A stretch of 64,000 nt of DNA from Nakamurella multipartita DSM 44233 (GTDB lineage Bacteria > Actinomycetota > Actinomycetes > Mycobacteriales > Nakamurellaceae), in the NCBI RefSeq assembly GCF_000024365.1, contig NC_013235.1, forward strand, positions 868,001 through 932,000, read 5' to 3'. The first letter of the stretch is position 1; each line of letters starts with the position of its first letter. This document shows positions 48,188 to 56,164 of this stretch, in pieces. The position numbers and the translations under genes are program-made. Under the pieces are notes generated by a model. That model had not been told where the DNA came from and ran no database searches. It saw only the letters and a list, made by a program, of their open reading frames with translations.

Positions 48188-48478
48188 GTGACCTCGAAGA
48201 AGAAGCGGTACGCCCAGCCGGCCGCGGCGCCGGCCACGCCCACCCGGTCGACGACCACGACCCGCCAGTGGGTCATCCGGGGCATCGGCGCCCTGGCCGT
48301 GGTGATCGGCGTGGCGATGGCGCTGATCGGGGTCACCCCGGGCATCGCCGGCGGCTGGGGCAAGCTCGTGCTCGTGGCCCCGGGCATGATCCTCGCGGTG
48401 GGCGGCTTCATCGCCGTCATCGAGACCACCCGATTCGCCCGCAGCCAGCGCACCAGCCGGCGCCGGTTCGGGCTCTGA
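48188..48478 (+). CDS. Small two-helix membrane protein
   Basis: A 96-aa protein of unknown function with a basic, Thr-rich N-terminus (SKKKRYAQPAAAPATPTRSTTTTRQ), two membrane helices (WVIRGIGALAVVIGVAMALIGV and KLVLVAPGMILAVGGFIAVIETTRF) and a basic C-terminus (RSQRTSRRRFGL). GTG at 48188 is the only reasonable start. It is divergent from the ligase gene and converges on the VanY-like gene. Confidence 0.65.
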   Translation: MTSKKKRYAQPAAAPATPTRSTTTTRQWVIRGIGALAVVIGVAMALIGVTPGIAGGWGKLVLVAPGMILAVGGFIAVIETTRFARSQRTSRRRFGL

Positions 48479-48490
48479 CGGGCCGGTCGA

Positions 48491-49369
48491 TCAGCGGCCG
48501 GACACCGAGAAGTGCTGGTAGTCCACAGGCTCGCGCCAGCTTCCGCCCCAGCTGAACCCGTGGTCGGCGAAGACGGTCACCACCGCGTCGCCGGCGTGGA
48601 TCACACCCGGCGCGTCCGGCCGGTCCACGAATGCACGGCCCGCGGCCGGCAGCACCAGTGAGCCACGCAGGTACGGGTTCTGGACCGGGTTCACGTCGAT
48701 GGCCGTGCCGTAGGAATGCTCCGAGAAGCCGACGCCCCCGGTCACCGGGCGGCAGTTGAAGGCCGAGGTGTTGTTGGCCGCCATCGACGCGTCATCGTCA
48801 CCGCCGAAATCGTCGACCAGCCGCATCGACGCGATCGGGTACCCGATGTCGTACAGCTGCCGGAAGATGGCGACCACGTCGTCCGCGACCGCCGCGGAGA
48901 CCACCAGTTCGCCCTGCTGGACCGTCCCGTCCGGGCTGCGGTAGGTCAGGCTGAGGTAGCGCAGGTCGGTCAGCGCGACGGGACAACCGGGTCGCCAGCT
49001 CGAGGCCATGCGTGCGGCCAGCGCGGCATCGACGGGCTCGATCAGGCCGGTGAACGCCGGGTCGGCCGGGGGCACCGGCCCCGCGGTGGTGTCCGTTGAC
49101 GCCTCGTCGGTGGTCTCGGGCACGGTCACCGACGGTTCGGCCGTCGCTGTCTCCGCGGCCGCCGGTGGGACCGAGGACGGAGCCGAGGGCGGTGCCGACC
49201 CCGTCGAGCCGGTCGACCGGGCCGACGAGGCCGAGGACAGGGCCGAGACTAGCGGCGACCCCGTCGAGCTGTCCTCCGACGCCGAGGCGCCGGTCGTGCA
49301 GCCGGCGGCCAGTCCGAGCACCACGATGAGGCCCGCGACCAGGCCGGCGATCAGAACCGCGCGCCTCAC
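48491..49369 (-). CDS. M15/VanY-like D,D-carboxypeptidase lipoprotein
   Basis: A 292-aa predicted lipoprotein. The signal peptide ends in a lipobox LAAGC, so the mature protein is anchored outside the membrane at Cys. A long Ser/Thr/Pro/Ala linker (about 30-105) precedes the peptidase domain, where GFSEHSYGTAIDVNP supplies the zinc motif SxHxxGxAxD and VDYQHFSVS the second histidine. It probably trims cell-wall peptides. GTG 49369 overlaps the stop of the upstream isomerase gene (GTGA), so the two are co-translated. Confidence 0.88.
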   Translation of the reverse strand: MRRAVLIAGLVAGLIVVLGLAAGCTTGASASEDSSTGSPLVSALSSASSARSTGSTGSAPPSAPSSVPPAAAETATAEPSVTVPETTDEASTDTTAGPVPPADPAFTGLIEPVDAALAARMASSWRPGCPVALTDLRYLSLTYRSPDGTVQQGELVVSAAVADDVVAIFRQLYDIGYPIASMRLVDDFGGDDDASMAANNTSAFNCRPVTGGVGFSEHSYGTAIDVNPVQNPYLRGSLVLPAAGRAFVDRPDAPGVIHAGDAVVTVFADHGFSWGGSWREPVDYQHFSVSGR

Positions 49370-49869
49370 CCGTCGGACGGCCCGATCTCGGATGCCTCGC
49401 GCAGACCGCGGGCGTCGATCGCCACGACCTTCTCGACCCGGCGGCGGTACTTCTCGTCACCGCCCGGGGCGCCGGGCACGCCCAGCCAGTCGGTGCTCAT
49501 CCACACCCGCACAATCTCCATGGCGATGGCCGGTCCGATGATCTTGCCGCCCAGGCACAGCGCGTTGGTGTCCGAATGCGATCGGGCCAGTTCGGCGCAG
49601 AACGGGTCCTGGCAGACCGCCGCGAAGACCCCGCGGACCTTGTTCGCGATCATCGCGCTGCCGTAGCCGACACCGTCGACCATGATCGCGCGGTCCACCT
49701 CGCCCCGACCCAGGGCGAGCGCGGCGGGATAGGCGAAATCGGGCAGATCGCATGCCTGCTCGTCGTGGGTGCCGAAGTCGACGACCTCGTGACCCTGCTC
49801 GGTCAGCCACTGCTTGATCTGCGACTTCATCGGGTATCCCGCATGGTCGTTGGCCATCGCGATGCGCAT
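49366..49869 (-). CDS. RpiB/LacA/LacB-family sugar phosphate isomerase
   Basis: A 167-aa aldose-ketose isomerase of the RpiB fold. MRIAMANDHAGYPMKSQIKQWL, EVVDFGTHD and SAMIANKVRGVFAAVCQDPFCAELARSHSDTNALCLGG fit the family. The usual catalytic-base segment CGTGIG of RpiB reads DGVGYG here, with Asp in place of Cys. Mycobacterial RpiB also lacks this Cys, but the substitution leaves open whether the substrate is ribose-5-phosphate or another sugar phosphate such as a tetrose. ATG 49869 follows AGGAG at ideal spacing. The stop overlaps the VanY-like gene. Confidence 0.82.
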   Translation of the reverse strand: MRIAMANDHAGYPMKSQIKQWLTEQGHEVVDFGTHDEQACDLPDFAYPAALALGRGEVDRAIMVDGVGYGSAMIANKVRGVFAAVCQDPFCAELARSHSDTNALCLGGKIIGPAIAMEIVRVWMSTDWLGVPGAPGGDEKYRRRVEKVVAIDARGLREASEIGPSDG

Positions 49870-50347
49870 CGGTGAACTCCTGTTCCGGCCCGGCGGCGGG
49901 CGGCGAATGGCGCGGGTGGGCGCCGATTCGACGGTAGCCCGGCGGGCCCGGCAGGGCGCGCGGTCAGGCGCGGGAGCGGGGCCCGGCGCATCAGGATGCG
50001 GGGCCCCGCCGCAGCGGAGGGGGACCCGGGTGAGCGCGACGTTGCGCTCAGTGCCGGGCGCCGGTGTGACCTCCGGTCCCGTCGCTGCCGACCGGTCAGG
50101 GTCCGGCCGCGCGACGTCCGCCCGCCGCGCCGAGGGCCGACCACGAACCCACATCCGATGTCACGTCGGGGGAGCGCCGGTCACCCGTCGCCGTCCGTTC
50201 GTGCTCCGTCCTCAGCCGCACCCGACTTGGCGGTCCGGTTCGGTCCGCAGACCTCCGCGTCGCGCTGCCGGTGTGCAGGAATGTGTCTACTCCGGTCGGG
50301 TCCGGGTGGCAACGAGTGATCGATTCAGGCGACGGGACAATGGCCTC
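49870..50347. other. 478-base gap without a convincing gene
   Basis: This stretch separates the divergent isomerase and AlaX-like genes. The open frame running into the AlaX gene is Arg/Ala/Gly-rich with no family features, so it is not treated as coding. The only strong structure is a bulged hairpin at 49976-50009. Promoters for both divergent genes must lie here, but no clear -35/-10 pair was picked out. Confidence 0.6.
49976..50009. repeat. Bulged hairpin in the isomerase/AlaX gap
   Basis: Nine base pairs (GCGGGGCCC with GGGCCCCGC), a two-base bulge, then five more pairs (CGCAT with ATGCG) closed by CAGG. It is strong for an untranslated region, but its role is unknown: terminator of an upstream-facing transcript or structured leader. 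Confidence 0.45.
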
Positions 50348-51223
50348 ATGTCTGGGCCCACGATCGACAGCGTCGTCACCTTCCCGGCCGGTTCACTCAC
50401 CGAGTCCGCGGTGGTGCAACTGGTTGCCCGCGCCGACGGGGAGCTCGGGGTGGTCACCGACCGGACGCCGTTTCATCCGCTGGACCCGACCTGGCCCGAT
50501 CAGGGACCGGACCTCGGGACCATCGGCGTCGACGGCCGGTCGGCGGCCGTGCTGGACTGCCGGGTGGGCGCCTGGGACGGGACGGACCTTTTCGTCGGAT
50601 CGGCGGTGCCGGTGCGGCGGGGCGAACCGGGGTGGACGTTCGTCGTCGTCCACGTTCTCGCCGCCGGCCCGCTCGAGGTGGCGAGCGGGGACGAGGTCAC
50701 GCTGACCGTGGACGAGCAGCACCGGGCGGCCCTGTCCGCCGGACACACCGGATGTCATCTGGCCGCGCTCGCGCTCAACGCCGCCCTCGCCGGTCGCTGG
50801 CGCAAGCAGCCCCGCGTGGACAGCCTGGGTCACCCCGACTTCGACCAGTCGGCGATCACCTCGTCCCGGATCGAGCCGTTCGGCTCCGTGGACGAGTACC
50901 GGCTCGGGCGAAGCCTGCGGCGCAGCGGCTTCGACGCGGCCGGGCTGGCCGACGACCTGCCGGCGCTGACCGAGACGGTTACCGCCACCCTCGACCGGTG
51001 GGCCGCGGCCGCCGGCGAGGTTCGGGTGGAGGTCGCCGGACCCGGACTGGCCGATCGCCGCGAGTGGGTCTGCCTCCTGCCCGACGGCCCGGCCCGGATC
51101 CCCTGCGGCGGGACCCACGTGCGTTCCACGGCCGACGTCGCCCCGATCCGGGTTCACCTGACCCTGGACGAATCCGGGTCCCAGTTGACCATGCACACCG
51201 AGGTCGGCTCCCCGATCCGGTGA
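50348..51223 (+). CDS. AlaX-like alanyl-tRNA editing protein
   Basis: A 291-aa stand-alone relative of the alanyl-tRNA synthetase editing domain, expected to hydrolyse Ser or Gly wrongly attached to tRNA-Ala. The zinc site is HTGCH (HxxxH, normally HTATH) and, near the C-terminus, IPCGGTHV (CxxxH). A beta-barrel region of about 110 residues (GRSAAVLDCRVGAWDGTDLFV, VASGDEVTLTVDEQHR) precedes it as in AlaX-M/L forms. ATG at 50348 is chosen; an in-frame upstream extension of about 178 codons is rejected as low-complexity. Confidence 0.82.
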   Translation: MSGPTIDSVVTFPAGSLTESAVVQLVARADGELGVVTDRTPFHPLDPTWPDQGPDLGTIGVDGRSAAVLDCRVGAWDGTDLFVGSAVPVRRGEPGWTFVVVHVLAAGPLEVASGDEVTLTVDEQHRAALSAGHTGCHLAALALNAALAGRWRKQPRVDSLGHPDFDQSAITSSRIEPFGSVDEYRLGRSLRRSGFDAAGLADDLPALTETVTATLDRWAAAAGEVRVEVAGPGLADRREWVCLLPDGPARIPCGGTHVRSTADVAPIRVHLTLDESGSQLTMHTEVGSPIR

Positions 51224-51412
51224 TGGTCGTCACCGTCCGTCAATGGCGCCGCGCCCGTTCCCAATTTCGAGTGAATTGTCGGTCGGCGGTCAATGATCGA
51301 CGTACATTGAATTGAATGCCGCGTGCGGCGGGTTTCGATTCACCGCCAAATATCGCGAACGATGCCCAGCGATCACCGCCGACGGTGGCGATCCGGGGGG
51401 AGGGGTGGCGTG

Positions 51413-52609
51413 ATGCCGGCTTCCTCCGTGCCCCGATCTGCCTGGTTGCGCCCCGCCCTCCGCGGTTGCGTCGTAGCCGGGTTCGGCCTTGGTCTGTGGC
51501 TGTTCGGATCCGCGGTCGCCTCCGCGTCGAGCGGGGATGCCGATCCCGGTGCGGCGGTCGGGGGCATCACGGCCGGCGTGGCCGGCCCGGTCGGTGCGGC
51601 GGTGGCGCCGGTCGTGGGCGGCGCCGGTGATGTGGCTCAGCCGGCGGTGGACGCGACCGCATCCCGGGTCGTGGCGCCGGTGGCCGAGGCCGCCGAGCCC
51701 GTGGTGTCGACGGTGACCGAGCCCGTGGCCCCGGTCGTCGAACCGGTGGCGGAGGCCGTGGAGCCGGTGGCCGAGCCCGTGGTGTCGTCGGTGGCCGAGC
51801 CGGTGGCCCAGGTCGTCGAACCGGTGGCGGAGGCCGTGGAGCCGGTGGCCGAGCCCGTGGTGTCGTCGGTGGCCGAGCCGGTGGCCCAGGTCGTCGAGCC
51901 GGCGGTCGAGGTGGCCGAGCCGGTGGTCGAGGGCGTCGCGCCGGTGACCGATCCGGTGGTCGACGTCGTCGCACCGGTGGTCGCTCCGGTCGTCGAGGCG
52001 GTCGCGCCGGTCACTGATCCGGTGACCGATGCCGTCCACCCGGTCGTCGAAGCCGTCGTTACGACGCCCGTGGCTGACCCGATCCTCGATTCGAGCCCGA
52101 CCGGCGTCGTCGAGGCCATCACCGCGGAAAGCCCCGAGGCCGGCCCTCTGAGCGCCCCGGTGCTCGATCCGGTGCTCGACAACCCGGTGCTCGACAACCC
52201 GGGGCTCGAGCTCGCCGGGCGCGGCGTCGCCGGGGGCGTCACTGGGTCGACACCGGTCGCAGTAACCGGGTCCTCCCCGGCGACGACCGATTTCGAGCGG
52301 CGCATCACGAGCGTCGACGCAGCCGCCGTTCCGGGTGGCGCCTTCACCGTCGGCCCGCTGGACACCCAGATCGGCTGGCTCGGGTCGGCCGCGCCGACCG
52401 GGTCCGGACCTGGCTCCGCCGCGAGTGTGACGGTCGGCTGCGGCGCCAACGCAGGGTCCGGCGGCGGCTCCGGTGGCGCCGGCAGCGCGGGCGCGGCCGA
52501 GCTGCCCGCCGGCATGGTGCAGCCCTGCGGCGCGGGCATCCGACCCGCCGCCACCGATCCCACGGCACTGCCGACCCGGGCCTACGACCCGGGATTCTCA
52601 CCCGACTAA
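51413..52609 (+). CDS. Secreted Val/Pro/Glu repeat protein
   Basis: A 398-aa exported protein of unknown function. An N-terminal signal peptide (RPALRGCVVAGFGLGLWLFGSAVASA) is followed by about 200 residues of EPVxxxVEPVAE-type repeats, including a perfect tandem of a 26-residue unit (bases 51734-51889). The repeat alternates V/A with E/P every 3-4 residues, which suggests an extended wall-spanning rod. The C-terminal third is Gly/Ser/Ala-rich with two Cys (VGCGAN, VQPCGAG). There is no LPXTG-type anchor. ATG 51413 follows GGGGGGAGGGG. The next gene encodes a sorted surface repeat protein, so the two may build the same surface layer. Confidence 0.72.
   Translation: MPASSVPRSAWLRPALRGCVVAGFGLGLWLFGSAVASASSGDADPGAAVGGITAGVAGPVGAAVAPVVGGAGDVAQPAVDATASRVVAPVAEAAEPVVSTVTEPVAPVVEPVAEAVEPVAEPVVSSVAEPVAQVVEPVAEAVEPVAEPVVSSVAEPVAQVVEPAVEVAEPVVEGVAPVTDPVVDVVAPVVAPVVEAVAPVTDPVTDAVHPVVEAVVTTPVADPILDSSPTGVVEAITAESPEAGPLSAPVLDPVLDNPVLDNPGLELAGRGVAGGVTGSTPVAVTGSSPATTDFERRITSVDAAAVPGGAFTVGPLDTQIGWLGSAAPTGSGPGSAASVTVGCGANAGSGGGSGGAGSAGAAELPAGMVQPCGAGIRPAATDPTALPTRAYDPGFSPD
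51734..51889 (+). repeat. Two 78-base tandem repeats in coding sequence
   Basis: Unit 1 at 51734-51811 and unit 2 at 51812-51889 are identical at the protein level (26 residues starting VVEPVAEAVEPV) and essentially identical in DNA. Recent duplication or slippage within the Val/Pro/Glu repeat gene. Confidence 0.85.
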
Positions 52610-52727
52610 GTCGGTCTCCCCGCCGTCGTCGACGGCAATTTGATGGTGTCACGCGTTCGGCCGATGGCTGCACGCGGAATTCAGAATGCTCTTTTCTCTG
52701 ACACACATTCCATTGGGGAGATTTGAA

Positions 52728-54377
52728 ATGAACGCTTGGATGAAACGAGGGCTGTGCATCACCGCCCTCAGCGCAGGAACGATTCTCTTGGGGACCGCGA
52801 TGGCCAGCGCCGACGAGCCGGCGCCGGACGGATCGCTGGTGTCCGTGCCCATCGAGGTGTCCGATGTCGACGTCGACGTGCTGGACAACTCGATCACCGT
52901 GTCGATCGAGGACACCACCTCGGTCGCGCCGGCGGTGGGCGACGACGATGCTCTGGTCTCGGTGCCCGTCACCGTGGAGGGCGTCGATGTCGATGTGCTC
53001 AGTGACGGCGGCGACGACGCCCCGCCGCCGGCGCAGGCGGAAGTGGACCCGACGCCCGCCGCATCGACCGGCGACCTGGTCGAGGTCCCGGTGGACGTCC
53101 ACGACGTCGACGTCGACGTGCTGTCCGATCAGGCCGACCACAGCGCGGGCAGCGAACCCGCGCCGGCCCCGGAGGCAGACGCCGGCCTGGTGCAGGCGCC
53201 GGTCGAGGTGTCGGACGTCGACGTGTCCGTCCTGTCCGCCGAGCCGGCCGAGCAGCCGGCCCAGCCGCAGGCTGAGCAGCCCGCGCCGACCGGCACCGAT
53301 TCCGGCACCGCACCCGAGTCGTCCTCGGACGGTGCCCTGGTCGATGCGCCGATCACCGTCTGCGGGGTCACGATCGGCGCCGGCTCCACCGAGTGCTCGG
53401 TCGCGGAGCCGGCGGGGTCCTCTGCGTTGGTTGATGCGCCGGTGACGGTGTGTGGGATCGGCGCCGGGGTGCTGGGGGATGCCGGTGCCTCGTGTGCGGG
53501 GTCGTCGGAGCCGGCGGGGTCCTCTGCGTTGGTTGATGTGCCGGTGACGGTGTGTGGGATCGGCGCCGGGGTGCTGGGGGATGCCGGGGCCTCGTGTGCG
53601 GGGTCGTCGGAGCCGGCGGGGTCCTCTGCGTTGGTTGATGTGCCGGTGACGGTGTGTGGGATCGGCGCCGGGGTGCTGGGGGATGCCGGGGCCTCGTGTG
53701 CGGGGTCGTCGGAGCCGGCGGGGTCCTCTGCGTTGGTCGATGTGCCGGTGACGGTGTGTGGGATCGGCGCCGGGGTGCTGGGGGATGCCGGTGCCTCGTG
53801 TGCGGGGTCGTCGGAGCCGGCGGGGTCCTCTGCGTTGGTCGATGTGCCGGTGACGGTGTGTGGGATCGGCGCCGGGGTGCTCGGCGATGCCGGGGCGTCA
53901 TGCGTGCCGGCATCCGGTTCGGGTGGCGGCGGCACGGTCGATGTTCCGGTGACGGTCTGCGGCATCGGGATCGGCGGGCTGGGCAATTCCTCCGCCACCT
54001 GCGGCTCCACCGGCCCGGTCGGGGCAAGCAGCGCCACCGATCCGACCGATCCGACCGATCCGACCGGACCGAGCAACCCGGTGAACCAGGGCACCTCCAC
54101 CGTCCCGGGTCAGACGATCGTCAGCCCGGCCGGGTTGGCCCCGAGCGCGGTGCGGCCGGCCGCAACCGGCGCGATCAGCCCGGTCGTCCTGGGCGCCCCG
54201 CTGGCCGCCTCGGCCACCGCGCAACCGCAGCTGACGGCATCGGCCACCGGACCGGAATCCACCCGTCTGGCCTTCACTGGACTGCCGGTCGCGGCCGGGC
54301 TGGGACTGGCCGTCCTGCTGCTGCTGGCCGGTCTCGGGCTGCTGGTCGGCACCCGGCGTCGGGGCGTTCGCAGCTGA
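52728..54377 (+). CDS. LAXTG-anchored surface protein with two kinds of chaplin-like repeats
   Basis: A 549-aa cell-surface protein: signal peptide (ITALSAGTILLGTAMASA), repeat region, linker, then the sorting signal LAFTG, a hydrophobic segment (LPVAAGLGLAVLLLLAGLGLLVG) and a basic tail RRRGVRS, which fits class E sortases. Four N-terminal modules read like LVEVPVDVHDVDVDVLSD, acidic and without Cys. Seven later modules read like LVDVPVTVCGIGAGVLGD and end in a second Cys. The two kinds align residue by residue. The VPVxVCG core recalls chaplins, the amyloid-forming surface proteins of streptomycetes, but the Cys spacing is shorter (14 rather than about 18). ATG 52728 follows GGGGAG. Confidence 0.82.
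   Translation: MNAWMKRGLCITALSAGTILLGTAMASADEPAPDGSLVSVPIEVSDVDVDVLDNSITVSIEDTTSVAPAVGDDDALVSVPVTVEGVDVDVLSDGGDDAPPPAQAEVDPTPAASTGDLVEVPVDVHDVDVDVLSDQADHSAGSEPAPAPEADAGLVQAPVEVSDVDVSVLSAEPAEQPAQPQAEQPAPTGTDSGTAPESSSDGALVDAPITVCGVTIGAGSTECSVAEPAGSSALVDAPVTVCGIGAGVLGDAGASCAGSSEPAGSSALVDVPVTVCGIGAGVLGDAGASCAGSSEPAGSSALVDVPVTVCGIGAGVLGDAGASCAGSSEPAGSSALVDVPVTVCGIGAGVLGDAGASCAGSSEPAGSSALVDVPVTVCGIGAGVLGDAGASCVPASGSGGGGTVDVPVTVCGIGIGGLGNSSATCGSTGPVGASSATDPTDPTDPTGPSNPVNQGTSTVPGQTIVSPAGLAPSAVRPAATGAISPVVLGAPLAASATAQPQLTASATGPESTRLAFTGLPVAAGLGLAVLLLLAGLGLLVGTRRRGVRS
53406..53903 (+). repeat. Five tandem 102-base repeats in coding sequence
   Basis: Four full 102-base units and a final 90-base unit, differing at only a few positions. 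Each codes for 34 residues containing SSALVDVPVTVCGIGAGV and a second Cys. The near identity points to recent expansion or homogenisation, and copy number probably varies between strains. Confidence 0.9.
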
Positions 54378-54430
54378 CCGCTGGGTGGGCGTGACGCCGG
54401 CGAGGGGTCACGGCCCACCCGCCGGGCTGC

Positions 54431-54458
54431 AGAACCGGGTGCGCCCGCACCCGGTTCT
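54431..54458. terminator. Bidirectional hairpin terminator
   Basis: A perfect 13-base stem AGAACCGGGTGCG/CGCACCCGGTTCT with a two-base centre, so the real loop is a few bases larger. It lies between the convergent surface-protein gene and the NYN-like gene and abuts the stop codon of the latter. Confidence 0.75.
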
Positions 54459-54902
54459 TCAGCGTCCGATGAGCCGGTTCAACCATTGCGGACCGGCGAT
54501 GGTCACGGCGTCCGGCAGCCGCGCCCGCAACCCCCGATCGGCGGTCACCACCAGCACCGCCGCGACGGCAACCGAGCCGATCAACTGTGCCGCCTGCGTG
54601 GCGATCGTCGAATCGCCATCGCGGGGCGCCGCGATCACCTCCACCGAATGGGAGCCGGCGGGCGCCGCACCCCGGGCGGCGCCCTCGACGACGGCGACCA
54701 CTCGGGCGATGCGCCGCCGCTGCCCGTCCGGATCCACCACGTCGATGCCGATCAGCGGGTCCAACGCGGTCAACAGCCGGGTCGCGGCCGACCGCCGATC
54801 CCGCCACCAGCCATCGGGCCGCGAGCCCATCACGTTGGCCACGTCCACCAGCAGCACGGCCTCCATCGGCCGATCGGGCGTTGGCAGGTGGTCGGTCACC
54901 AC
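54459..54902 (-). CDS. NYN/PIN-like small protein
   Basis: A 147-aa protein resembling NYN (YacP-like) ribonuclease-fold proteins of actinobacteria. The N-terminal strand AVLLVDVANVMGSRPDGWWRDR carries the first aspartate and asparagine; EGAARG, DSTIATQAAQLI and VLVVTADRGLRARL supply further acidic positions and match the PIN-like fold order. Catalytic activity is not certain. GTG 54902 is taken, but GTG 54899 or ATG 54866 are possible. It stands alone, ending at a shared hairpin terminator. Confidence 0.7.
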   Translation of the reverse strand: MVTDHLPTPDRPMEAVLLVDVANVMGSRPDGWWRDRRSAATRLLTALDPLIGIDVVDPDGQRRRIARVVAVVEGAARGAAPAGSHSVEVIAAPRDGDSTIATQAAQLIGSVAVAAVLVVTADRGLRARLPDAVTIAGPQWLNRLIGR

Positions 54903-54991
54903 CGCAACCTATCGGTCGGGGGGCGGCGGCGACCGGACCCGGTAAGCACCGGCTCAGCGGGTGCCCGAGGGCAGGACCGTCGCCACCCGCA

Positions 54992-56164
54992 TCACCGGCC
55001 GAACCCGGGGTCGGCCACCTGCTCGGCGGCGTCCAGCACCCGCAGGATGTTGCCGCCGGTCAGGCCAGCCAGGTCGGCGTCCGACCAGCCGCGGTCGGCC
55101 AGCTCGGCCAGCAGCGCCGGGTAGGTGGAGACGTCGGCCAGGCCCTGCGGCAGCGACTCCACGCCGTCGTAATCGCCGCCCAGCCCGATGTGGGCCACCC
55201 CGGCCACCTCCCGGGCGTGGTCGACGTGATCGGCCACCTGGACCAGCGTCGCGACCGGCGCCGGATGCTCGGCGCGCCACCGCTCCAACTCGGCCAGGGC
55301 CGCCGGATCCAGGTGCTCGCCGTCGTGCTCGGTGAATACGGTGACCTGGTCCAGGCCCAGCTCGTGCCGGCGGGCGTCCTCCGCGGCGGCGTGCTCGGCG
55401 CATTCCTGGGACACGAAGTGCGGCACGAACGTCACCATCTGCACGCCACCGTTGCCGGCCAACCGGGCGAGCACCTCATCGGGCACGCACCGCGGATGAT
55501 CGGTCAGCGCCCGGCACGACGAGTGGGAGAAGATCACCGGCGCCGACGAGGCATCCAGGGCAGCGTGCATGGTCGAGGGCGCCACGTGCGAGAGGTCGAC
55601 GAGCATGCCGATCCGGTTCATCTCGGCCACCACCGCCCGGCCGAAATCGTTGAGCCCGCCGACGGCCGGCACGTCGGTGGCCGAGTCCGCCCACGGCACG
55701 TTCTGGTTGTGGGTCAACGTCATGTAGGCGACGCCGAGCCGCCGCAACATCCGCAACGTGCCCAGCGAGCAGTCGATGCTGTGCCCACCCTCCGCGCCCA
55801 GCAGCGCGGCGATCCGGCCGGCCGCCATGATCGCGCGAACCTCGGACGCGGTCCGCGCGGCCGCGAAGGTGTCCGGGTACCGGGCCACGAGCCGCAGCAC
55901 GCAGTCGATCTGCTCCAGGGTCGCCGTCACCGCCGATCCGCCGGTCATCGTGCCCGGCACGTACACCGAGAAGAACTGGGCACCGACGCCGCCGGCCCGC
56001 AGCCGGGGGATGTCGGTGTGCAGGGTGGGCTGGTGCTCGGCCAGGTCGCGCCGGTTCAGGTCGTAGGCGACCTGTTTGCGCAGGGCCCAGGCGACGTCGT
56101 TGTGCCCGTCGATCACCGGGGATGCGGCCAGCACCCGGGCGACCCGTTCGGCCGGCGTGCTCAC
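54992..56164 (-). CDS. Membrane dipeptidase (peptidase M19)
   Basis: A 390-aa zinc dipeptidase of the renal dipeptidase family. The metal-binding start [14 protein letters not shown] (HxD), the bridging Glu in [10 protein letters not shown], histidines in LVDLSHVAP and [16 protein letters not shown], and the late [14 protein letters not shown] are all canonical. There is no signal peptide, so it is cytoplasmic. GTG at 56164 overlaps the stop of the upstream aminotransferase (GTGA), so the two genes are co-translated; a shared role in amino acid turnover is plausible. Confidence 0.93.
   Translation of the reverse strand: MSTPAERVARVLAASPVIDGHNDVAWALRKQVAYDLNRRDLAEHQPTLHTDIPRLRAGGVGAQFFSVYVPGTMTGGSAVTATLEQIDCVLRLVARYPDTFAAARTASEVRAIMAAGRIAALLGAEGGHSIDCSLGTLRMLRRLGVAYMTLTHNQNVPWADSATDVPAVGGLNDFGRAVVAEMNRIGMLVDLSHVAPSTMHAALDASSAPVIFSHSSCRALTDHPRCVPDEVLARLAGNGGVQMVTFVPHFVSQECAEHAAAEDARRHELGLDQVTVFTEHDGEHLDPAALAELERWRAEHPAPVATLVQVADHVDHAREVAGVAHIGLGGDYDGVESLPQGLADVSTYPALLAELADRGWSDADLAGLTGGNILRVLDAAEQVADPGFGR

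Noticed and set aside
49814-50347. N-terminal extension of the AlaX-like protein by about 178 codons
   Set aside because: The extension is low-complexity, Arg/Gly/Ala-rich, and overlaps the promoter region and the start of the divergent isomerase gene; homologous proteins begin near MSGPTIDSVVTFPAG.
53406-53903. Tandem repeat array considered as CRISPR
   Set aside because: The units are contiguous 102-base in-frame coding repeats without spacers.
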